DNA of 64,000 nucleotides, from contig NZ_NEVU01000002.1 of the NCBI RefSeq assembly GCF_002261355.1, positions 1,116,001 to 1,180,000 on the forward strand. The letters are read 5' to 3'. Below the pieces are notes generated by a model. The model ran no database searches. It saw only the letters and a program-made list of their open reading frames with translations, and was not told the origin of the DNA. Shown here piece by piece: positions 46,392-56,429 of the stretch (its first letter is position 1; every line of letters begins with the position of its first letter). Source of the stretch: Bordetella genomosp. 12. Lineage in GTDB: Bacteria > Pseudomonadota > Gammaproteobacteria > Burkholderiales > Burkholderiaceae_B. The position numbers and the translations under genes are program-made.

Positions 46392-47516
46392 TTACTTGAA
46401 GGCGGACTTGCTGCCGTCCTTGTGCCAGGTGAAGACTTCGAACTCGAAGTTGTTCAGATCGCCCTGCTTGTTCCAGGCCGTCTTGCCAATAGGCGTTTCA
46501 AAGCTGTTGGCATGCATGTATTTGGCCACCTTGGCCGGATCCGTGCTGCCCGCGGCCTTGATGCCGTCGGCGATGGCTTGCGTGGCCGCGTAGGCCGTCA
46601 GTTGGAAGGCGCCGTTGGGATTGCGCTTCTTGTCCTGGAAGGCCTTCACTACCGCGGCATTAGCCGGGTTCTGCGCGAAGTCTGCCGGCAAGGTCAGCAA
46701 CATCCCTTCTGCGGCATCGCCGGCGATGGCATTGATGTCGGGATTGCCCACACCCTCGGGCCCCATGAAACGGGCCTTGACGCCCTGCTCGGCGGCCTGG
46801 CGCAACAGCAGGCCCATCTCGGGGTGGTAGCCGCCGTAGTAGACGAAGTCCACGCCATTGCTCTTGAGCTTGGTAATGACGGCCGAGTAATCGCTGTCGC
46901 CCGCATTGATCCCCTCGAACACCGACACTTTGACGCCGGCTTTCTCGAGATCCTTCTTGACGGCGGTGGCGATGCCCTGCCCATAGGACTGCTTATCGTG
47001 CAGCACCGCGACATTGGTCGGCTTGATCTTTTGCTCGATGAACTTGGCGGCCGCCGGGCCTTGCTGGTCATCCCGCCCGATGGTGCGGAAAATGAACTCG
47101 TAATTCTTGCCGTCCGTCACCGCAGGGGCCGTTGCGGAGGGCGTGACCATCACCACGCCTTCGTTGTTGTAGATGTCGGTGGCGGCGATGGTCGCACCCG
47201 AGCAGACGTGACCCACGACAAAGCCGATCTTCTGATTGACGACGCGATTGGCCGCCACGGGCCCCTGCTTGGGTTCGCAGGCGTCATCGATCACCACGGC
47301 TTCGAGCTTCTTGCCATTGACCCCGCCGGCGGCGTTGATCTGTTCGATCGCCGTATCGACGCCCTCGCGGACCATGTCCCCATATTGCGTCACGGGGCCC
47401 GTCGTCGGACCGACCACCGCGATTTTGATGTTCTGCGCCTGGGCGCCGGACCAGGCCAGGCTCATTGCCACGCCCATTGCGGCCAGAATCGGTGTCAGGC
47501 GAAAGTGCTTATTCAT
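46392..47516 (-). CDS. livK: Stand-alone LivK-type amino acid-binding protein
   Basis: 374-residue binding protein, signal peptide MNKHFRLTPILAAMGVAMSL, cleaved near AQA-QN. It is a close paralogue of the LivK at 38806: both have RTIGRDDQQGP, the GDSDYSA/ITKLKS stretch and GGYHPE.GLLLRQ. ATG at 47516 has a strong AAGGAG. No permease or ATPase is adjacent, so it may deliver to LivHMGF 7 kb away, widening its substrate range. Confidence 0.9.
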   Translation of the reverse strand: MNKHFRLTPILAAMGVAMSLAWSGAQAQNIKIAVVGPTTGPVTQYGDMVREGVDTAIEQINAAGGVNGKKLEAVVIDDACEPKQGPVAANRVVNQKIGFVVGHVCSGATIAATDIYNNEGVVMVTPSATAPAVTDGKNYEFIFRTIGRDDQQGPAAAKFIEQKIKPTNVAVLHDKQSYGQGIATAVKKDLEKAGVKVSVFEGINAGDSDYSAVITKLKSNGVDFVYYGGYHPEMGLLLRQAAEQGVKARFMGPEGVGNPDINAIAGDAAEGMLLTLPADFAQNPANAAVVKAFQDKKRNPNGAFQLTAYAATQAIADGIKAAGSTDPAKVAKYMHANSFETPIGKTAWNKQGDLNNFEFEVFTWHKDGSKSAFK

Positions 47517-47703
47517 GGGGTTACTCCTTCTTTGGCTTGTCTTCGTTGATCTACGCGCAGGGGCCAACCCGCGCCTTATGCAGGGCAAGCATAACCGAAG
47601 CCTTGCCGCCTTTGGCACTGTGGCCGGCGGGCCAGGCATATATCCCACGCGATATATGCAATGAAATAGATATTCGTTTGGGTTGGATAGCCCGGCAGGC
47701 AAT

Positions 47704-48321
47704 ATGGCGGACATGAGACTCCAACCGATCATCATTCCTGGGTGGAAAGACTCCGGGCCCGGGCACTGGCAGACGTTGTGGGCGGACAGCCTGCCCTATG
47801 CGCAGCGCCTGCGCCAACAAGACTGGCAGAATCCGCAACGGGCGCAATGGGTGGCCACCTTGTCGGCCTCGGTGGGCGAGGCAGCCTCACCGGTGCTCCT
47901 CATCGCCCACAGTCTGGGCTGCCTGGTCGCCGCTTCGCTGCCGGTGGCGCTGCGCACACGTGTGGCCGGCGCCTTGCTGGTGGCGCCAGCCGATGTCGAG
48001 CAATCCGGTACGCCGGCCTGCCTGCAGGATTTCTCGCCCATCCCCCGGCAGCCCTTGCCCTTCCAGAGTGTCGTGGTCGCCAGCGACAACGACCCTTATT
48101 GCTCGCTGGCACGCGCACGCAGCTTTGCGCTGGACTGGGGCAGCCGCTTTGTCGTGTTGCCCGATGCCGGGCATATCAATGCAGACAGCGGCCTGGGCGA
48201 CTGGCCACACGGCTTGAAACTGTTGGGCGCCTTGCGCCGACGGGCGGCTTGGCGCGTCTCACCGCCGATGCAGCGCATCTCGCCCGTGCCGCCGCTGGCC
48301 AGCGGCTCACGGGCCGGCTGA
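47704..48321 (+). CDS. RBBP9/YdeN-family alpha/beta hydrolase
   Basis: 205 residues. N-terminus IIIPGWKDSGPGHWQTLW is the RBBP9 family mark. Nucleophile Ser in IAHSLGC, acidic residue in VASDNDPYCS, His in PDAGHINADSG make a full triad. Substrate unknown. ATG at 47704 or 47713. It faces the capsule gene tviB with a three-base gap and is probably unrelated to it. Confidence 0.82.
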   Translation: MADMRLQPIIIPGWKDSGPGHWQTLWADSLPYAQRLRQQDWQNPQRAQWVATLSASVGEAASPVLLIAHSLGCLVAASLPVALRTRVAGALLVAPADVEQSGTPACLQDFSPIPRQPLPFQSVVVASDNDPYCSLARARSFALDWGSRFVVLPDAGHINADSGLGDWPHGLKLLGALRRRAAWRVSPPMQRISPVPPLASGSRAG

Positions 48322-48324
48322 GGC

Positions 48325-49611
48325 TTACAGGCGCAGATCCGACGCTTCGGCCGTCAGCACATACTTCAGATCACACAGCACATGGTCGGGCTTGCCCAGC
48401 TTGCGGATGGCTGCGGCCCCCATGTCCACGAACTGCTGGTGCGACACCGCCAGGATGATGGCGTCGTAGCTGCCCTCGGCAGGCTGGGCCACCGGCGTGA
48501 TGCCATACTCGTGGCGGGCTTCTTCGGCATCGACCCAGGGATCGTAGACATCGACATCGACGCTGTACTCGCCCAGCTCCTTGATGATGTCGACCACGCG
48601 GGTGTTGCGCAGATCGGGGCAGTTTTCCTTGAAGGTCAGGCCCATCACCAGCACGCGCGCGCCCTGCATGTGCAGGCGTTTCTTGGTCATGCACTTGACC
48701 AGCTGCGACACGACATAGCCGCCCATGGCGTCGTTCAGGCGCCGGCCAGCCAGAATGATCTCGGGGTGGTAGCCGATGGACTGCGCTTTGTGCGTCAGGT
48801 AGTAGGGATCCACGCCGATGCAGTGCCCGCCCACCAGGCCCGGACGGAAAGGCAGGAAGTTCCACTTCGTGCCGGCGGCTTGCAGCACGGCCTCGGTGTC
48901 GATACCCATCTTGTTGAAGATCAGGGCCAGCTCGTTGATGAGCGCGATGTTGACGTCGCGCTGGGTGTTCTCGATCACCTTGGCGGCCTCGGCCACGCGG
49001 ATGCTCGAGGCCTTGTGGGTGCCGGCGACGATGATCTCTTTGTAGAGCTGGTCCACCAGCTCGGCGACCTCGTCGGTCGAGCCCGAGGTCACCTTCTTGA
49101 TGGTCGAGACGCGGTGCGTCCTGTCGCCCGGATTGATGCGCTCGGGGCTGTAGCCGGCAAAAAAATCCTCGTTGAACTTCAGGCCCGACACGCGCTCGAG
49201 CACCGGCACGCAGTCTTCTTCGGTGGCGCCCGGATAAACGGTCGATTCGTAGATGACGATGTCGCCGCGCTTGAGCACCGCGCCGATGGTTTCGCTGGCC
49301 TTGATGAGCGGTGTGAGGTCCGGCTGCCTGTACGCGTCGATCGGCGTGGGCACCGTCACGATAAAGACATTGGCGCGGCCCAGTTGTTCGAGTTCGGTGG
49401 TATAGCGCAGCTGGCTGGCCTGGGTCAGTTCCTTGCTGTCGACTTCCCGCGTATGGTCGTGGCCCCGGCGCAGCGCATCAACGCGGCGCGCGTTGATGTC
49501 AAACCCGATGACCGAGCGCTTCTTGCCGAACTCCACCGCCAGCGGCAGGCCGACATAGCCCAGTCCGACGACGGCGATCTGCAGATCGGAAAGCGTGGGA
49601 AGCAAGCTCAT
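48325..49611 (-). CDS. tviB: UDP-N-acetylhexosamine 6-dehydrogenase (TviB/VipA/WbpO-like)
   Basis: 428-residue NAD-dependent UDP-sugar dehydrogenase. Rossmann motif [12 protein letters not shown] is at about 14-25, catalytic Cys264 in [12 protein letters not shown], and a C-terminal UDP-binding domain follows ([18 protein letters not shown]). The sequence is of the TviB/WbpO kind that makes UDP-GlcNAcA or UDP-GalNAcA, the precursor type of Vi-like capsules. ATG at 49611 with AGAGG. It ends the capsule operon; no TviC epimerase gene is in the window. Confidence 0.88.
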   Translation of the reverse strand: MSLLPTLSDLQIAVVGLGYVGLPLAVEFGKKRSVIGFDINARRVDALRRGHDHTREVDSKELTQASQLRYTTELEQLGRANVFIVTVPTPIDAYRQPDLTPLIKASETIGAVLKRGDIVIYESTVYPGATEEDCVPVLERVSGLKFNEDFFAGYSPERINPGDRTHRVSTIKKVTSGSTDEVAELVDQLYKEIIVAGTHKASSIRVAEAAKVIENTQRDVNIALINELALIFNKMGIDTEAVLQAAGTKWNFLPFRPGLVGGHCIGVDPYYLTHKAQSIGYHPEIILAGRRLNDAMGGYVVSQLVKCMTKKRLHMQGARVLVMGLTFKENCPDLRNTRVVDIIKELGEYSVDVDVYDPWVDAEEARHEYGITPVAQPAEGSYDAIILAVSHQQFVDMGAAAIRKLGKPDHVLCDLKYVLTAEASDLRL

Positions 49612-49631
49612 GAATACCTCTACTTAAAAAA

Positions 49632-50735
49632 TCAATTCGCGCCGACACGCTGGCCGACGATCAGGACTTGCACAATGGGAGTGATGATCTTCTCCCATTC
49701 GTACATGGGCGCGTTGCTGACATAGATGACGTCTTCGGGCCGCAGCTCAAACTGTTTGGCCAGAAACATCGATTCCGGGTTGCGCATATTCAGGCGGAAC
49801 ACCGTCGGGCGGGTTTGTCCCGCGGCGTCCAGACCGTCCAGACGAAAAACGAAGACCCCCGTGGCGTCGGCGGCCCGGTCATTCAGGCCGCCCGCCACGC
49901 CCAAGGCATCGAGCAGGTTGCTGCGTTTGGACGGCAGTTCATGCAAGCCGGGTTTGGTGATGGCTCCCATGGCGACAAAGCGCTTGAGGTTGGGCTCGAC
50001 CACCACCTCCGAACGCGGGTCCAGGGCGACATTGCGGCCATTGAGCAATTGTTGATATGGCACGCGCGTCATGCGCGTCCCGTTGCGAATGATCACGTCC
50101 ACCTGATAGGGCGGCAAGGTGGTGCCGCCCGCTTGCGCCACGGCGTCCAAAGCCGTCAGCGGACTTTTGTTGCCGCCAAAACGACCCGGTTGCGGCACGG
50201 CACCTGTCACCAGCACGGAGTTGGAACGGTCATCGGCCAGGTCCACCATGACCTGCGGCTGCACGGCGGCCGTATTGCGCAATGCGTTCTTGATCATCTG
50301 CTCGATCGCGCCGAGCGTTTTATTGCGTACCCGCAGATGTCCGGCGTAAGGCAGCGAGATCATGCCGTCGGCATCGATCCGCACGGCGTCGAACACCGTG
50401 CCCCCGGCGTTGAGCGGCGCGAACAGCCCGCCCTCCATGCTGTCAGCCACCATAATGCGCAGGACATCGCCGGCGCGCACGCGCATATTGCCGGCGTAGC
50501 CGTCCGAGGTGTTGCCCTCGACCTCCTCGACGCGCCTGAGCACGTACGGCGCTATCGTGGTGGCACTCAAGTCCACGACATCGTAGGCGCCAGGGGTGGC
50601 CGCGCCCTGCGCTGATCCGGCGTCCATGATGGCGCCGCGCGTCGGGCCGGAGCCGGCCAGAATACTGCAACCGGACAGGCCCATCAGTATCACCAAGGGC
50701 AGAAAGCGAAGCACGGGAAGGAAGGGTTTTCTCAT
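49632..50735 (-). CDS. Outer-membrane polysaccharide export lipoprotein (Wza/CtrA/VexA-like)
   Basis: 367-residue OPX protein. The signal peptide ends in a lipobox LSGC (Cys23). A Poly_export domain is at about 80-175 (VRAGDVLRIMVADSM, IDADGMISLPYAGHLRV) followed by SLBB repeats (VLVTGAVPQPGRFGGNKSPLTALDAVAQAGG, GAITKPGLHELPSKRSNLLDALGVAGG). Size fits the CtrA/BexD group of ABC-dependent capsules. It should form the outer-membrane channel with the KpsE-like protein. 8 bases after the GSCR gene stop. Confidence 0.88.
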   Translation of the reverse strand: MRKPFLPVLRFLPLVILMGLSGCSILAGSGPTRGAIMDAGSAQGAATPGAYDVVDLSATTIAPYVLRRVEEVEGNTSDGYAGNMRVRAGDVLRIMVADSMEGGLFAPLNAGGTVFDAVRIDADGMISLPYAGHLRVRNKTLGAIEQMIKNALRNTAAVQPQVMVDLADDRSNSVLVTGAVPQPGRFGGNKSPLTALDAVAQAGGTTLPPYQVDVIIRNGTRMTRVPYQQLLNGRNVALDPRSEVVVEPNLKRFVAMGAITKPGLHELPSKRSNLLDALGVAGGLNDRAADATGVFVFRLDGLDAAGQTRPTVFRLNMRNPESMFLAKQFELRPEDVIYVSNAPMYEWEKIITPIVQVLIVGQRVGAN

Positions 50736-50743
50736 GAGGGATC

Positions 50744-51613
50744 TCAGGACTCCGAATGGGTGGGGCTCTTGCGAGAGCCAATCCGGGCAGCGGCGTGCAG
50801 CTGCTGGTGCAGGTGCTCGGCCAGCACCGCCTCAAACGCCGGGCAATAGTGATTGAGGTCTTCGCCGTCACGGTCCAGCACCTGCTCGCGGGTCATGTCC
50901 CGGGCGCAATCGAGGGGATCGATGACATGCACGCCAGGCAGCGCCGCGGCCGCGGCCTTCACGCGCGCGACGTGCTGGCTGCGCGACACCATGAGGCGTC
51001 CGTCCGGGCGCGGCAGGTCCACATGTGTGACGGCAACGACCGGTTTACCTATGAGCCGGGCGGCATACTGCAGGTCGTCGCGCACGGCCTGTTCACTATC
51101 CAGCGCGCAACGCGCCCGCCGCAGCACCCGCTCGCCGGAGGCCAGCAGCGCCGGTTCGGCCAGCTGCCGGTACTCCCCCATCGCGCGCGCATAATCGTCG
51201 GGGTGAACCGATCCGCTGCGGATCAGGCCGCGCCACCATTGCATGCCGGGCTCGCCCAGTTCACGCACCAGGTGACGCACAACCAGATTCTTCTGCAGGA
51301 ATACCCCGTCGACCTCCACGCTGCGCTCGGCCGCGGCTTCGATCACCACGACGTCGGCCTGCGCCAGTTCGCGGCGATGCGTCTCCTCCAGGCGCGGCAG
51401 GACCGATCGCGCAAAGAGAAAGGGCAGCAACTGCCGGTCCAGCCCCTGGCCCTCGGAAAGCCAACGCAATCGCTGGCGCGCTTCGCGCGTGCTGTGGATA
51501 TAGCCCGGGATACCAGCTGTACACAGCAGCGCCCGCCCCTGCTCCTGAAGCAGGCGGATGGGCCGATGTACCCGGCAACTGCCAAGGACGAACAGTTTGA
51601 GTGGCTCTCTCAT
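50744..51613 (-). CDS. GSCR-motif SGNH-like protein of the capsule locus
   Basis: 289 residues, soluble, no signal peptide. I know no name for it. The N-terminus has FVLGSCRVHRP, with the Ser where SGNH enzymes have their block-I nucleophile. The C-terminus has EDLNHYCPAFEAVL, a DxxH like SGNH block V. It shares four blocks with the N-terminal part of the protein at 60280-62457. It lies inside the export operon, nine bases after the GT4 gene, so a role in modifying the polysaccharide (for example acyl transfer or removal) is a reasonable inference. A non-enzymatic role is possible. Confidence 0.6.
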   Translation of the reverse strand: MREPLKLFVLGSCRVHRPIRLLQEQGRALLCTAGIPGYIHSTREARQRLRWLSEGQGLDRQLLPFLFARSVLPRLEETHRRELAQADVVVIEAAAERSVEVDGVFLQKNLVVRHLVRELGEPGMQWWRGLIRSGSVHPDDYARAMGEYRQLAEPALLASGERVLRRARCALDSEQAVRDDLQYAARLIGKPVVAVTHVDLPRPDGRLMVSRSQHVARVKAAAAALPGVHVIDPLDCARDMTREQVLDRDGEDLNHYCPAFEAVLAEHLHQQLHAAARIGSRKSPTHSES

Positions 51614-51622
51614 GTCGAACGT

Positions 51623-53704
51623 TCAGGGCCCTTGGTAGCACCGCACGGTGGCGGCGATCATTTGCGATAAGGAAAAGCGCGCCCGTGCCCATTGGCGTGC
51701 TTTGTCTGCGATCGCGGCATCCTCTTGCCGCATCTCATACAAGCGGGTCAAGGCGGCGCTGACTTCCTCGGCCGTCACGCCTTCGGCAGGCAGGGTCAGG
51801 CCCGTGACGCCTTCCTGCACGGCCTCGCCCGCGCCGCCGGCCAAGGTGGTCACCACCGGCACCCCCGAGAACTGCGCTTCGATCAAGACATTGGGTAGCC
51901 CCTCGAAGCGCGATAGCAGCAAAAACGCATCGAACTGCCCCAGCCAGTAGCCCACACGCCGGGACAGACCGGTGAACAGGATGCGGTCGGCCATGCCCAG
52001 ACGTTCGGCAAACTCTTTGACCGGTTCGAGCAAGGGTCCTGCGCCGACCATGACGAAACGGGCGCGTGGATGAGTGCGGGCGAAATGCTGCGCCGCTTCC
52101 ACCCACAAGAACGGCCGCTTGTTTTCGTCGACACGCATGACGGTGCCGATGGTGAAATCCTGCTCAGGGGTTTTATCCGCAAAAGCGGACATCATGTTCT
52201 CGGCGGCCTCATCGCTGACGGCTTTCAACGGGGCCAGGCCGTTGTAGACCACGGGAATCCGGCGCGCATCCAACTGCAGCCACTCGGCGTAGCGACGCGC
52301 GGCGAAACCGGAGTTGGAACTCAACACCACGCCCCGCATCTTCAACAGCTCCGAGTAAATGATGTCGTACTCGACGCGGTAACGATCGGGACGGTCCACC
52401 GGCGGCATGGTGCGCACCGACAGCACGATGCGCGGCACGCCCGCCAGCAACGCCGCCAAAGCGGTGGCGAAGATAGAACCGTCTTGCCAGATGTGGACAA
52501 TGCGCGGTGCGCCCGAGCGCATCACATCGGTCAATTTACTGGTGCCTTCGATGATCTGCTTGGGCAGAAATCGCAGGTACTCACGATACGGTGCCAGCAG
52601 CGAAGCAAACTCCGAGCCTCCCCAGGCGTGCATGTCCGCATACACCGCCACCGGGATGCTGTGCTCGCGCAAGGTGGCAGCGAAGAAGTCCGCACCCTCG
52701 CGGCTGCGCAAGGAACGGCAGACGACCTGAATCGGTCCCAACACGTCATGGCCGGCGATGGTTCGCCCCTCCTGCAGGGCAGTCTGCAAGGCGACCGCCG
52801 TATTGACGAACTGCCGCTCTGCGCCGCCCGCGCCCAGGGAGCCATTGATCATCAACACCTTCCCGACGAAGCTGTCCGGTTCGGCATCCAGCTCCTCGTT
52901 ACGGCGCCGCCCGATCTCTTGAAACAGCCGTTGCAGCACCAGTACGCTGACCGGCACATTGCTCTGCGACCAGGACACCCCGAGGGCTGTCAACGCCGCC
53001 AGGTCTGCCTCCAGATCGGCAAGGCGGCGGGTCAACTTACGTCCGCGCTCGCCCAGCCGTTTGAGTCCGAGCTGCAAGATTTCCCGGCCGCGCCAGAGGA
53101 CGCCGCGCCGGTTCTGCGACTGCGCCCACACGACATAGCCGTCCTCGAACTCCGGATGCGTGTCCACCAATCGAGCGAAGGCTGCGTCGGCCAACTGCGG
53201 CTGGCCGATCTCATCCCAGCTTTTGGCTTCCAGCAGAATGTCGCGCGCGGCCGTGCTGCCGCCGGCGAAGAACTGTTCGATTTCCTCCCGCGCGGCTTCG
53301 ACACCCAGTTGCCGCTTGACGCCGCGCAGCGTCAGGATGAAGGCGTCCGCCGAGTCGGGAAAGCGCATCTGAATCCCACGCCATACCGCCAGGCTGTCAT
53401 CGGGGCGATGCGCGGCCTCCAGGCTGCGTGCCACCAACACCTGAAAGAGCTCCGTATCCGGGTAGCGGCGCACGTACTCGAGCAAACGCGGCACCGCATT
53501 GAGTGCGTCATTGGCCGCGACATGCCGCTGCATGACCGCCCGGGCCTCCTCCTCGACTTCGCGGCCCGGAGCCTCCTCCTGCACGGCCCCCACGAGCACC
53601 TCGTCCAATTGCACCGAGAAAGCGGGCGGCGCAAAGGCGGCGGCGCTGCCGCTTCGCTGCGGCGCCTGCTCCTGCCTGCGCAAACGAGATAGGAAAGAAA
53701 ACAT
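51623..53704 (-). CDS. GT4-family capsule glycosyltransferase with TPR-like N-terminus (TviE/VipC-like)
   Basis: 693 residues. Roughly 60-290 is an alpha-solenoid-like region. The GT-B half starts at MINGSLGAGGAERQFVNTA and contains VVYNGL, GTVMRVDENKRP, FVMVGAGPLLE, ILFTGL and the donor motif SRFEGLPNVLIEAQFSGVPVV. The overall kind recalls Vi TviE. It probably polymerises or co-polymerises the aminouronic acid chain. ATG at 53704; 29 bases separate it from kpsE. Confidence 0.83.
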   Translation of the reverse strand: MFSFLSRLRRQEQAPQRSGSAAAFAPPAFSVQLDEVLVGAVQEEAPGREVEEEARAVMQRHVAANDALNAVPRLLEYVRRYPDTELFQVLVARSLEAAHRPDDSLAVWRGIQMRFPDSADAFILTLRGVKRQLGVEAAREEIEQFFAGGSTAARDILLEAKSWDEIGQPQLADAAFARLVDTHPEFEDGYVVWAQSQNRRGVLWRGREILQLGLKRLGERGRKLTRRLADLEADLAALTALGVSWSQSNVPVSVLVLQRLFQEIGRRRNEELDAEPDSFVGKVLMINGSLGAGGAERQFVNTAVALQTALQEGRTIAGHDVLGPIQVVCRSLRSREGADFFAATLREHSIPVAVYADMHAWGGSEFASLLAPYREYLRFLPKQIIEGTSKLTDVMRSGAPRIVHIWQDGSIFATALAALLAGVPRIVLSVRTMPPVDRPDRYRVEYDIIYSELLKMRGVVLSSNSGFAARRYAEWLQLDARRIPVVYNGLAPLKAVSDEAAENMMSAFADKTPEQDFTIGTVMRVDENKRPFLWVEAAQHFARTHPRARFVMVGAGPLLEPVKEFAERLGMADRILFTGLSRRVGYWLGQFDAFLLLSRFEGLPNVLIEAQFSGVPVVTTLAGGAGEAVQEGVTGLTLPAEGVTAEEVSAALTRLYEMRQEDAAIADKARQWARARFSLSQMIAATVRCYQGP

Positions 53705-53733
53705 GGTTGAAGTCGTCTCCGGGTGGATGCGCG

Positions 53734-54906
53734 TCAGGCGTGATCGCGTATGGCGTACACCACCAGAACGACCACGATCCAGAGAATCAGAAAGCCCAGC
53801 AAGCCCAACGCCGTATCGACCCAGCGGCGCGGGTATTGCGATTCGTCGGCCAAGGTGGGTTGCGAGGCGATAACGGTGTAGAGCACTTGCCGCGCCGCAA
53901 GACTGCGGGCGTCTTCCAGCCCTTTGAGCGCGCCGGTGTAATAGACCTCGGCGAACTGACGTTCGGTTTCCGCCGACTCGTACTCGCGCAATACGGTGGA
54001 CAGGCTATCGGCCTTGTCCGCCCCGCGCCCGACACTGATCTGCTGGTCATTGAGCTCGCGCAACTGGCCCTGCAATGCCCGCAGGCGGGCCTGCGCGCGC
54101 TCCAGCCCAGGGCCGCCGCGCACGCCGCCTGCGCGCAAGGTGGCAACTTCGGCCGCCGTGGCGGCGATATCGCCGCGCACCTTGGCGGCCAACTGCAGAT
54201 TGGCTTCGGCCTCCTTGACGGGGTCGAGTACGCCAGTGCGCGCACGCAAGTCCTGCACCTTCAGCCGCGCGGCCGATAGCCGCTGCTCTGCGCCCTCGAC
54301 TTCCAGATGGGCGAAGCGAACGCTGTCCTCCCGCGCCTTCTTGGACATCTGGTTGACCAGCGTCTCGCTGGCCTGCAGAATCGCCTGCGACAGCCGCAAG
54401 GAGTCTTGCGGCGTGAAGGCCCTGACGCGCAGAATGATGGCCCCGGTCGACATATCGAACTGGATGTCGACCATACGGTTCCAGTGACGCCACAAAGACT
54501 CTTCAGACGCATCGCCCGATACGCGGTACCAGAAGTCGATCGCCGGCTTGGACCACATCTCGCGCAGGTTGAGTGTCTTGTCCAGCTCGCGCACGATCTG
54601 CCGCGACTTCACATAGTCAACGACCGCAAAGGAATCCACGAACAGCTCGGCCGTCATTTCGGCGCCACCCAGCGTCGCGTGCCCCTCGCGACTGGCCGCG
54701 GAGGCCTGCGTCACGGACCCCGCCCGCAGGCCAAAGCGGGCCTCCGACACGTACTGGTCCGCGGCAATCAGCAGCAGATACAACGCCAGCAACAGGCCAG
54801 GCAAAACAATCAGCAGCACGGCTGAATGCCGCAGCCAGCGCGACGGACGCCGCGGGGCGGTTCCGGGCAAGGCTGGACCGCGATAAGGTGTCTCCGAAGT
54901 CGTCAT
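53734..54906 (-). CDS. kpsE: Capsule export inner-membrane periplasmic adaptor KpsE/CtrB/VexD-like
   Basis: 390 residues from ATG at 54906; an ATG at 54924 is in frame and neither has a good ribosome site. TM at about 28-47, Wzz-like start of the periplasmic domain (QYVSEARFGLR), coiled-coil at about 190-290 (AEQRLSAARLKVQDLRARTGV), second TM at the C-terminus (WVDTALGLLGFLILWIVVVLV). It spans the periplasm between KpsMT and the OPX channel. Confidence 0.87.
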   Translation of the reverse strand: MTTSETPYRGPALPGTAPRRPSRWLRHSAVLLIVLPGLLLALYLLLIAADQYVSEARFGLRAGSVTQASAASREGHATLGGAEMTAELFVDSFAVVDYVKSRQIVRELDKTLNLREMWSKPAIDFWYRVSGDASEESLWRHWNRMVDIQFDMSTGAIILRVRAFTPQDSLRLSQAILQASETLVNQMSKKAREDSVRFAHLEVEGAEQRLSAARLKVQDLRARTGVLDPVKEAEANLQLAAKVRGDIAATAAEVATLRAGGVRGGPGLERAQARLRALQGQLRELNDQQISVGRGADKADSLSTVLREYESAETERQFAEVYYTGALKGLEDARSLAARQVLYTVIASQPTLADESQYPRRWVDTALGLLGFLILWIVVVLVVYAIRDHA

Positions 54907-54932
54907 AAAGGCACAGGCTCTCATCTAAAAAA

Positions 54933-55646
54933 TCACGTTTCGCTGTTGGCGGCTTGCGGGTCGGGGTCTTCTACCCGGCCGACGGCCTGGGTGAAGCGTT
55001 CGCTCACTGCCGTGAGCTCACCAAACCCTTGCAGACGGCCATCTCTCAATATCAATCCGTGGGTACAAAAGCGCCGCACGGTGGTCGTGGAACTGGAGGT
55101 CATCAGAATGGTCGCGCCGCGAGATCGCTCGGCGAACACCTCCAGGCACTTGCGCTTGAAGTCCATATCCCCGACCGCGAGCATTTCATCGACCACATAG
55201 ACGTCACAGGCCAGCGCCATGGAGACCCCGTAAGAAAGCCGGGCCCGCATACTGTTGGCATAGGTCGACACAGGCAGGTCGTAGGCCCTTCCCAGTTCGG
55301 AGAACTCCTGCACGAAGCGCTCGACTTCGGCAACGTCACAGCCATAGACGCGGGCGATGAAACGCACGTTGTCGCGTCCGGTCATGGAGGAGCTGATGGC
55401 GCCGGCGAAACCCAAGGGATAGGACACGCGCGCACGCCGCCGTACGACTCCGCTGTCGGGCAACTCCATGGCGCTGATCATGCGCAGCAGCGTGGACTTG
55501 CCGCTGCCATTGGCCCCGAGAATGGCGACGTTCTGCCCGGCCACGAAGTCGAATCGCACCCGGTCGAGGACCGTCTTCACACCTTTCTTGGACCGGAAGG
55601 CTTTGCTGACGTCGTACAGGGAAATCAGGACGGAGGCGTCTGTCAT
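54933..55646 (-). CDS. kpsT: Capsule export ABC ATPase KpsT/VexC-like
   Basis: 237 residues. Walker A GANGSGKST is at about 44-52. YPLGFAGAISSSMTGRDNVRF and the degenerate signature NSMRARLSYGVSMAL are KpsT-type, and Walker B is DVYVVDEML. ATG at 55646, nine bases after the kpsM stop. Powers export through KpsM. Confidence 0.92.
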   Translation of the reverse strand: MTDASVLISLYDVSKAFRSKKGVKTVLDRVRFDFVAGQNVAILGANGSGKSTLLRMISAMELPDSGVVRRRARVSYPLGFAGAISSSMTGRDNVRFIARVYGCDVAEVERFVQEFSELGRAYDLPVSTYANSMRARLSYGVSMALACDVYVVDEMLAVGDMDFKRKCLEVFAERSRGATILMTSSSTTTVRRFCTHGLILRDGRLQGFGELTAVSERFTQAVGRVEDPDPQAANSET

Positions 55647-55655
55647 GGCAGGGGC

Positions 55656-56429
55656 TCAGCGCGTATGCAGGCGGCGCCGCATGGCCCGCTCCAGGCACAG
55701 CCCGAGCACGGTCACGGCAATCGACCACTCAATCAGATAGGAGCGATCCAGGGTCAGCGAGCTGAAATTGGCGAAATAACCCTCTCGGAACCACTCGATG
55801 GCATGGACCATGGGGTTGTAGACCAGGACGGCACGTGCCTTTTCCGGCAGCGCGTCGACCAGATAGAACACTCCCGACAGGAGATAGAGCGGGCGGGTCA
55901 CCGCGCTGTAGAGGTGCTCCCATGACTTGAACATCATGTTCAGCACGGCATTGATCAAGCCCACGCCGAAACCGAGCAGGAACGTGAAGCAGGCAGCCAG
56001 TGCGCAAGTCTCCACATTCTCCGGCAGGATCAATTGGCCGCCGAGCAGGGTAAGAAAGAGCAGGATGCCGAAGACGGCGATCCACGTCAGCGCCTGGAGC
56101 AGCGCTTTGGCGAAGATCACGTCCATGTTGGTGATCGCCGGCAGCCGCAGCAACTGCGTGTTCGAGGTGATGGCCCGCGACAGGCGCGATGAGGTGTGGC
56201 TGAACAGAAAGAACGGCATGATGCCGGTGATGAAGAACATCTGCAGGTTGCCCAGGGGCGCCTGCCTGCCCCAAACCACGTAGATCGTCGACAGCACGGC
56301 CACGTGCATGATGGGCTCGATCAAGGCCCACAGATAGCCCAACCGGGTGCCACCAAAGCGCACCCGCGTCTCTCGGTAGACCAGTGCCGCAACGACTCTG
56401 GCTTGCGTGGCAAGCAACTGCGCGCTCAA
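55656..56429 (-). CDS. kpsM: Capsule export ABC permease KpsM/VexB-like
   Basis: Permease with six helices; RVRFGGTRLGYLWALIEPIMHV and MPFFLFSH, YNPMVHAIEWFREGYF are ABC-2 capsule marks. The frame is open to a GTG at 56567 (303 residues), but that extension is Arg-rich and unlike the family. A TTG at 56429 with AGGG upstream gives 257 residues, the usual KpsM size, and I prefer it with low certainty about the exact start. First gene of the minus-strand capsule operon. Confidence 0.85.
   Translation of the reverse strand: MSAQLLATQARVVAALVYRETRVRFGGTRLGYLWALIEPIMHVAVLSTIYVVWGRQAPLGNLQMFFITGIMPFFLFSHTSSRLSRAITSNTQLLRLPAITNMDVIFAKALLQALTWIAVFGILLFLTLLGGQLILPENVETCALAACFTFLLGFGVGLINAVLNMMFKSWEHLYSAVTRPLYLLSGVFYLVDALPEKARAVLVYNPMVHAIEWFREGYFANFSSLTLDRSYLIEWSIAVTVLGLCLERAMRRRLHTR

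Noticed and set aside
50744-51613. Assignment of the GSCR protein as WcbI
   Set aside because: WcbI is also a small capsule-locus enzyme, but as I recall it starts with GNCQ, and the remaining blocks do not match what I remember.
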